A DNA stretch of 6,461 nucleotides from Fidelibacterota bacterium (GTDB lineage Bacteria; Fidelibacterota; Marinisomatia; Marinisomatales; CAZVFT01), in assembly GCA_014381485.1 (NCBI GenBank), contig JACNLN010000102.1:1-6461 (forward strand). Reading direction: 5' to 3'. Of this stretch, positions 3,713 to 6,461 are shown piece by piece. Each line of letters begins with the position of its first letter. Within the stretch, counting starts at the first letter, position 1. The translations under genes were made by a program, and so were the position numbers. Below the pieces are notes generated by a model. The model saw only the letters and a program-made list of their open reading frames with translations. It did no database searches and had not been told where the DNA came from.

Positions 3713-6376
3713 ATGATGGGAATGAATAAAAGCCTACTGATATTTGTCACAATTCTGGTATTTACTGGACAAATCCACCCTGCTAAAAAGGAATTTTCTG
3801 CCATGCCAACGAATAGTCTGGATATTATTATTGATGGCATATTAGAGGAAGATATCTGGGATTTAGCCGGATTAAAGAAAGACCTCATTCAGCGCGAGCC
3901 GATTGAAAACACTGCACCAACGGAACAAACAGAATTCTCTGTTTGCTACGATCACAATAATCTTTATGTTGGGATTAAAGCTTATTGTTCGGACCCAGGT
4001 ACGATAAAGGGTATATTAACCCGGAGAGATGAATGGTCGCCAAGCGACTGGCTTTATGTGTATATAGACAGCTATAACGATAATCGAACTGCATTTCAGT
4101 TTGGGTTGAACCCTGCGGGGGTAAAACGAGATATACGCTGGTCCGACGATGAAAGAGCAGATCAGAATTGGGATGCTGTCTGGGATGGGGAAACCGCCTA
4201 TTTTGAAGGGGGATGGTCTGCGGAATTCAAAATACCATTTCGGGAACTTCGATTTGTTAAAACCAAGTCTCAAACTTGGGGATTTCAAATAAAACGTGAA
4301 ATTGCAAATAACAATGAAGAGGATTATTGGACATATTGGTCTAAGGACGAACATGGTTTTGTCAGTCACTTTGGTGAACTGAATAATTTGAACAACATAC
4401 CCCAACAAAAACAGATTCAGATTATTCCTTATACAACAGGACAAATGAATCACTCTGAACTATATAAAACCCCCCCTGTACATCCTGATAAATATGATTT
4501 ATTCAATAATACAGGAGTGGATATGAAGGTTGGTGTTACAAATAATCTTACAATGGATATTACGATCAATCCTGATTTTGGTCAGGTTGAAGCTGATCCT
4601 GCTGAGTTAAATCTTACAGCTTTTGAAACATACTTTCCAGAGAAGCGCCCATTTTTTGTAGAGGGTGGAAACATTTTCAACTATGCGCTTGGTATCGGTG
4701 ATGGAGATCAAAGCCGAAATTCACTGTTTTACACACGGCGTATTGGAAGATCACCGCACTACAGCGCTTATTGGGATGATGAATACGGTGATGGTTACAT
4801 TACTGAACCCAGCTCAACGCGGATTTTGGGCGCAGCTAAATTAAGTGGAAAAACAAACAGTAGCTGGTCAATTGGAATTCTGGATGCGGTCACAGCTGAA
4901 GAAAAAGCACGCATCAAGTACGAAGATGGCTCAGAACATGAACAGACAATTGAACCGCTTACGAACTATTTTGTGAATCGCATACAGAAAGACTTCAGGG
5001 AAGGTAGAACAACTATCGGAGGAATCATTACAGCTACAAACAGGAAAATCGATGATAATCATCTGGATTGGCTCCATTCCGATGCCTATTCAACTGGGAT
5101 GGATATTTCCCATCTTTTTGCAGATAATTCGTATATGATATTGGGAGGCGTGGCTATTTCCAATGTGATTGGCTCTTCGGAAGCCATTGTAAATACTCAA
5201 ACTGGTTCAAATCACTATTTTCAAAGACCAGATGCGGAACATTTAGACGTTGACTCAAGTGCTACTCATTTATCGGGTTTTACCGAAAACGCTGCAATAT
5301 TCAAGGTAAAAGGTGATTGGCGATGGGGCATTGGTCAATGGTTTTTTTCTCCCGGTTTTGAAGCCAATGATTTAGGTTATCACAGGGATGTGGATAATCA
5401 AGTTCAATTCATCTGGTTAAGTCGCCAACAGAATGACCCCGGGAAGTATATTCGAAATTACGGGACAAATTTAAGTATTTGGCATGGTACCAATTTTGGT
5501 TATGAATCACATCCAATTGGAGGAAATCTGAATATTCATATGACTTTTATGAATTACTGGAATTTTGGAACTGGGGTGAACATGGATGGACCAGGATTGA
5601 ATACTACCATTCTGTGGGGTGGTCCAGCTATAAGGACCGATGGAACGGTGAATGGTTGGCTTAATGTTGGCAGCGATTATAACAAGGATTTGTCTTTTAA
5701 TGTCAATGGTTACCACGGAAAAGCTGTGATGGGCACACATTGGGAGGGCGTGAACACCAATATCAATTGGCGTCCAACAATGAATATTTCCATTGGCGTA
5801 TCGGTGAGTTTCAATCATCAGTTAGATACATGGGCAAATTGGTCGGATTATGGTCCTTCGTACGATATGCAAAACGAAACAGAAGAGTATCTATTAACCC
5901 ATTTTGAACAGAATACCCTGTCCTCCACTTTTCGACTGGATTGGACATTGACACCAAACCTATCCTTACAGTACTATGGTTCACCGTTTGTCACAGCAGG
6001 AAAATATGATCGATTTATAAAGGTAGTTGATCCAAAAGGTGACAGCTATGATGACCGGTTTAAACATTTATATAACGCAGAGAAAGTCTATGATGATGAA
6101 GATGAAATGTGGTACTGGGAAATTGACGAAGATTCAGATGGAACATTCAATTACGAGATTCCCGATTGGGATTTCAATTATAGACAGTTTAATTCAAATC
6201 TCGTCTTACGATGGGAATACCGGCCGGGTTCAACAATTTATCTGGTTTGGTCTCAGGGGATTACAGATTTTATCAATATGGGTAATTTTGACTTTGGAAA
6301 TGATATAAAAGACCTGTTCGGGTTGGAGCCGGAAAACATTTTCCTAATCAAGTTTAATTATTTATTGAACTTGTAA
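3713..6376 (+). CDS. Exported DUF5916 protein with N-terminal CBM9-like domain
   Basis: An 887-residue predicted outer-membrane protein. It begins with a signal peptide (basic K6, hydrophobic core 7-19, likely cleavage near A24; no lipobox cysteine). A CBM9-like beta-sandwich covers about 37-225, opening with IDGILEEDIWDLA (40-52) and continuing through LYVGIKAY (84-91) and a tryptophan-rich part ending in WSKDEHG (209-215). The DUF5916 core follows, with the family hallmark NPDFGQVEADP (286-296), then the segment up to FPEKRPFFVEG (308-318) and RRIGRSP. The rest is rich in alternating polar/aromatic strands, as expected for a beta-barrel, with a DxDxDGxxN loop (D805-N813), RWEYRPGS (833-840) and a strand-like terminus ending FNYLLNL. 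The length fits the family and no frameshift is seen. Its role is unknown; binding or uptake of a glycan or other surface ligand is often guessed from the CBM9-like domain. In-frame ATGs at 3716 and 3722 are alternative starts; none has a good Shine-Dalgarno. It ends in tandem stops (TAA TAG) and is transcribed away from the operon. Confidence 0.9.
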   Translation: MMGMNKSLLIFVTILVFTGQIHPAKKEFSAMPTNSLDIIIDGILEEDIWDLAGLKKDLIQREPIENTAPTEQTEFSVCYDHNNLYVGIKAYCSDPGTIKGILTRRDEWSPSDWLYVYIDSYNDNRTAFQFGLNPAGVKRDIRWSDDERADQNWDAVWDGETAYFEGGWSAEFKIPFRELRFVKTKSQTWGFQIKREIANNNEEDYWTYWSKDEHGFVSHFGELNNLNNIPQQKQIQIIPYTTGQMNHSELYKTPPVHPDKYDLFNNTGVDMKVGVTNNLTMDITINPDFGQVEADPAELNLTAFETYFPEKRPFFVEGGNIFNYALGIGDGDQSRNSLFYTRRIGRSPHYSAYWDDEYGDGYITEPSSTRILGAAKLSGKTNSSWSIGILDAVTAEEKARIKYEDGSEHEQTIEPLTNYFVNRIQKDFREGRTTIGGIITATNRKIDDNHLDWLHSDAYSTGMDISHLFADNSYMILGGVAISNVIGSSEAIVNTQTGSNHYFQRPDAEHLDVDSSATHLSGFTENAAIFKVKGDWRWGIGQWFFSPGFEANDLGYHRDVDNQVQFIWLSRQQNDPGKYIRNYGTNLSIWHGTNFGYESHPIGGNLNIHMTFMNYWNFGTGVNMDGPGLNTTILWGGPAIRTDGTVNGWLNVGSDYNKDLSFNVNGYHGKAVMGTHWEGVNTNINWRPTMNISIGVSVSFNHQLDTWANWSDYGPSYDMQNETEEYLLTHFEQNTLSSTFRLDWTLTPNLSLQYYGSPFVTAGKYDRFIKVVDPKGDSYDDRFKHLYNAEKVYDDEDEMWYWEIDEDSDGTFNYEIPDWDFNYRQFNSNLVLRWEYRPGSTIYLVWSQGITDFINMGNFDFGNDIKDLFGLEPENIFLIKFNYLLNL

Positions 6377-6461
6377 TAGTATACATTCAGACAAATCGTT
6401 ATGGGTATATCCCGTAAAAACCTCCCATTGAAGAGATAGATCATATCTGAATAACTAAATA
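6377..6461 (+). other. 3' flank with weak nested inverted repeats
   Basis: After the stop there is a distant 7-bp inverted repeat ATTCAGA/TCTGAAT (6385-6391/6446-6452). It encloses ATGGG/CCCAT (6401-6405/6424-6428) and AGATA/TATCT (6434-6438/6444-6448). No GC-rich stem followed by a T-run is present, so this is not a canonical Rho-independent terminator. No gene start is visible before the window ends. Confidence 0.25.

Noticed and set aside
4016..4453. 145-codon minus-strand open frame opposite the DUF5916 gene.
   Set aside because: Antisense to a strongly supported coding region and lacking any family signature.
5507..5818. 103-codon minus-strand open frame opposite the DUF5916 gene.
   Set aside because: Antisense shadow with low-complexity His/Ile/Ser composition and no motif.
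6027..6308. 93-codon plus-strand open frame within the DUF5916 gene.
   Set aside because: Out-of-frame shadow; the acidic codons GAT/GAA read as Met/Lys/Ile in this frame.
6385..6452. A Rho-independent terminator after the DUF5916 gene.
   Set aside because: The stems are short or AT-rich, the outer pair encloses a 54-nt loop, and no T-run follows.

Overview
The window comes from a moderately AT-rich bacterial genome. It most resembles the FCB superphylum (Bacteroidota, Ignavibacteriota, Neomarinimicrobiota and relatives). This placement is an inference with two supports: a large DUF5916-type outer-membrane protein, a family I associate mainly with these phyla, and start codons that mostly lack a Shine-Dalgarno sequence. 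No RNA gene, CRISPR array, integrase or transposase gene is visible.

Layout. Positions 1-222 hold a compact row of short perfect or near-perfect hairpins. It looks like a non-coding, probably multicopy repeat element rather than a gene, although an open frame crosses it. Positions 231-3339 carry five genes on the minus strand. In transcription order they are a YwaF/TMEM164-like integral membrane protein, a hotdog-fold acyl-CoA thioesterase, a DUF1858 mini-protein with a CxxC motif, a compact FMN nitroreductase, and a PLP enzyme of the alpha-oxoamine synthase (BioF/Kbl) family. The last four are tightly packed (gaps of 14 and 16 nt and one ATGA overlap) and are very likely one operon. The membrane protein lies 77 nt upstream of them and may belong to the same transcript.

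Positions 3340-3712 form a divergent intergenic region. It holds the one clear Shine-Dalgarno of the window (for the membrane protein), a pair of short direct repeats, and a second cluster of hairpins. Positions 3713-6376 on the plus strand encode an exported 887-residue protein with an N-terminal CBM9-like beta-sandwich followed by a DUF5916 beta-barrel-like region. The last 85 nt hold only weak inverted repeats.

How the genes might work together. The thioesterase and the alpha-oxoamine synthase both belong to families acting on acyl-CoA thioesters. The nitroreductase and the DUF1858 protein suggest a redox component. A small acyl-CoA or amino-ketone tailoring pathway is a reasonable guess, but no substrate can be read from the sequence. 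The outer-membrane protein is transcribed separately and has no evident link to the operon.

I see no clear-cut new defence or mobile system. The points most worth a second look are the hairpin array at the left edge, the four-gene operon with its divergent alpha-oxoamine synthase, and the structured divergent intergenic region.
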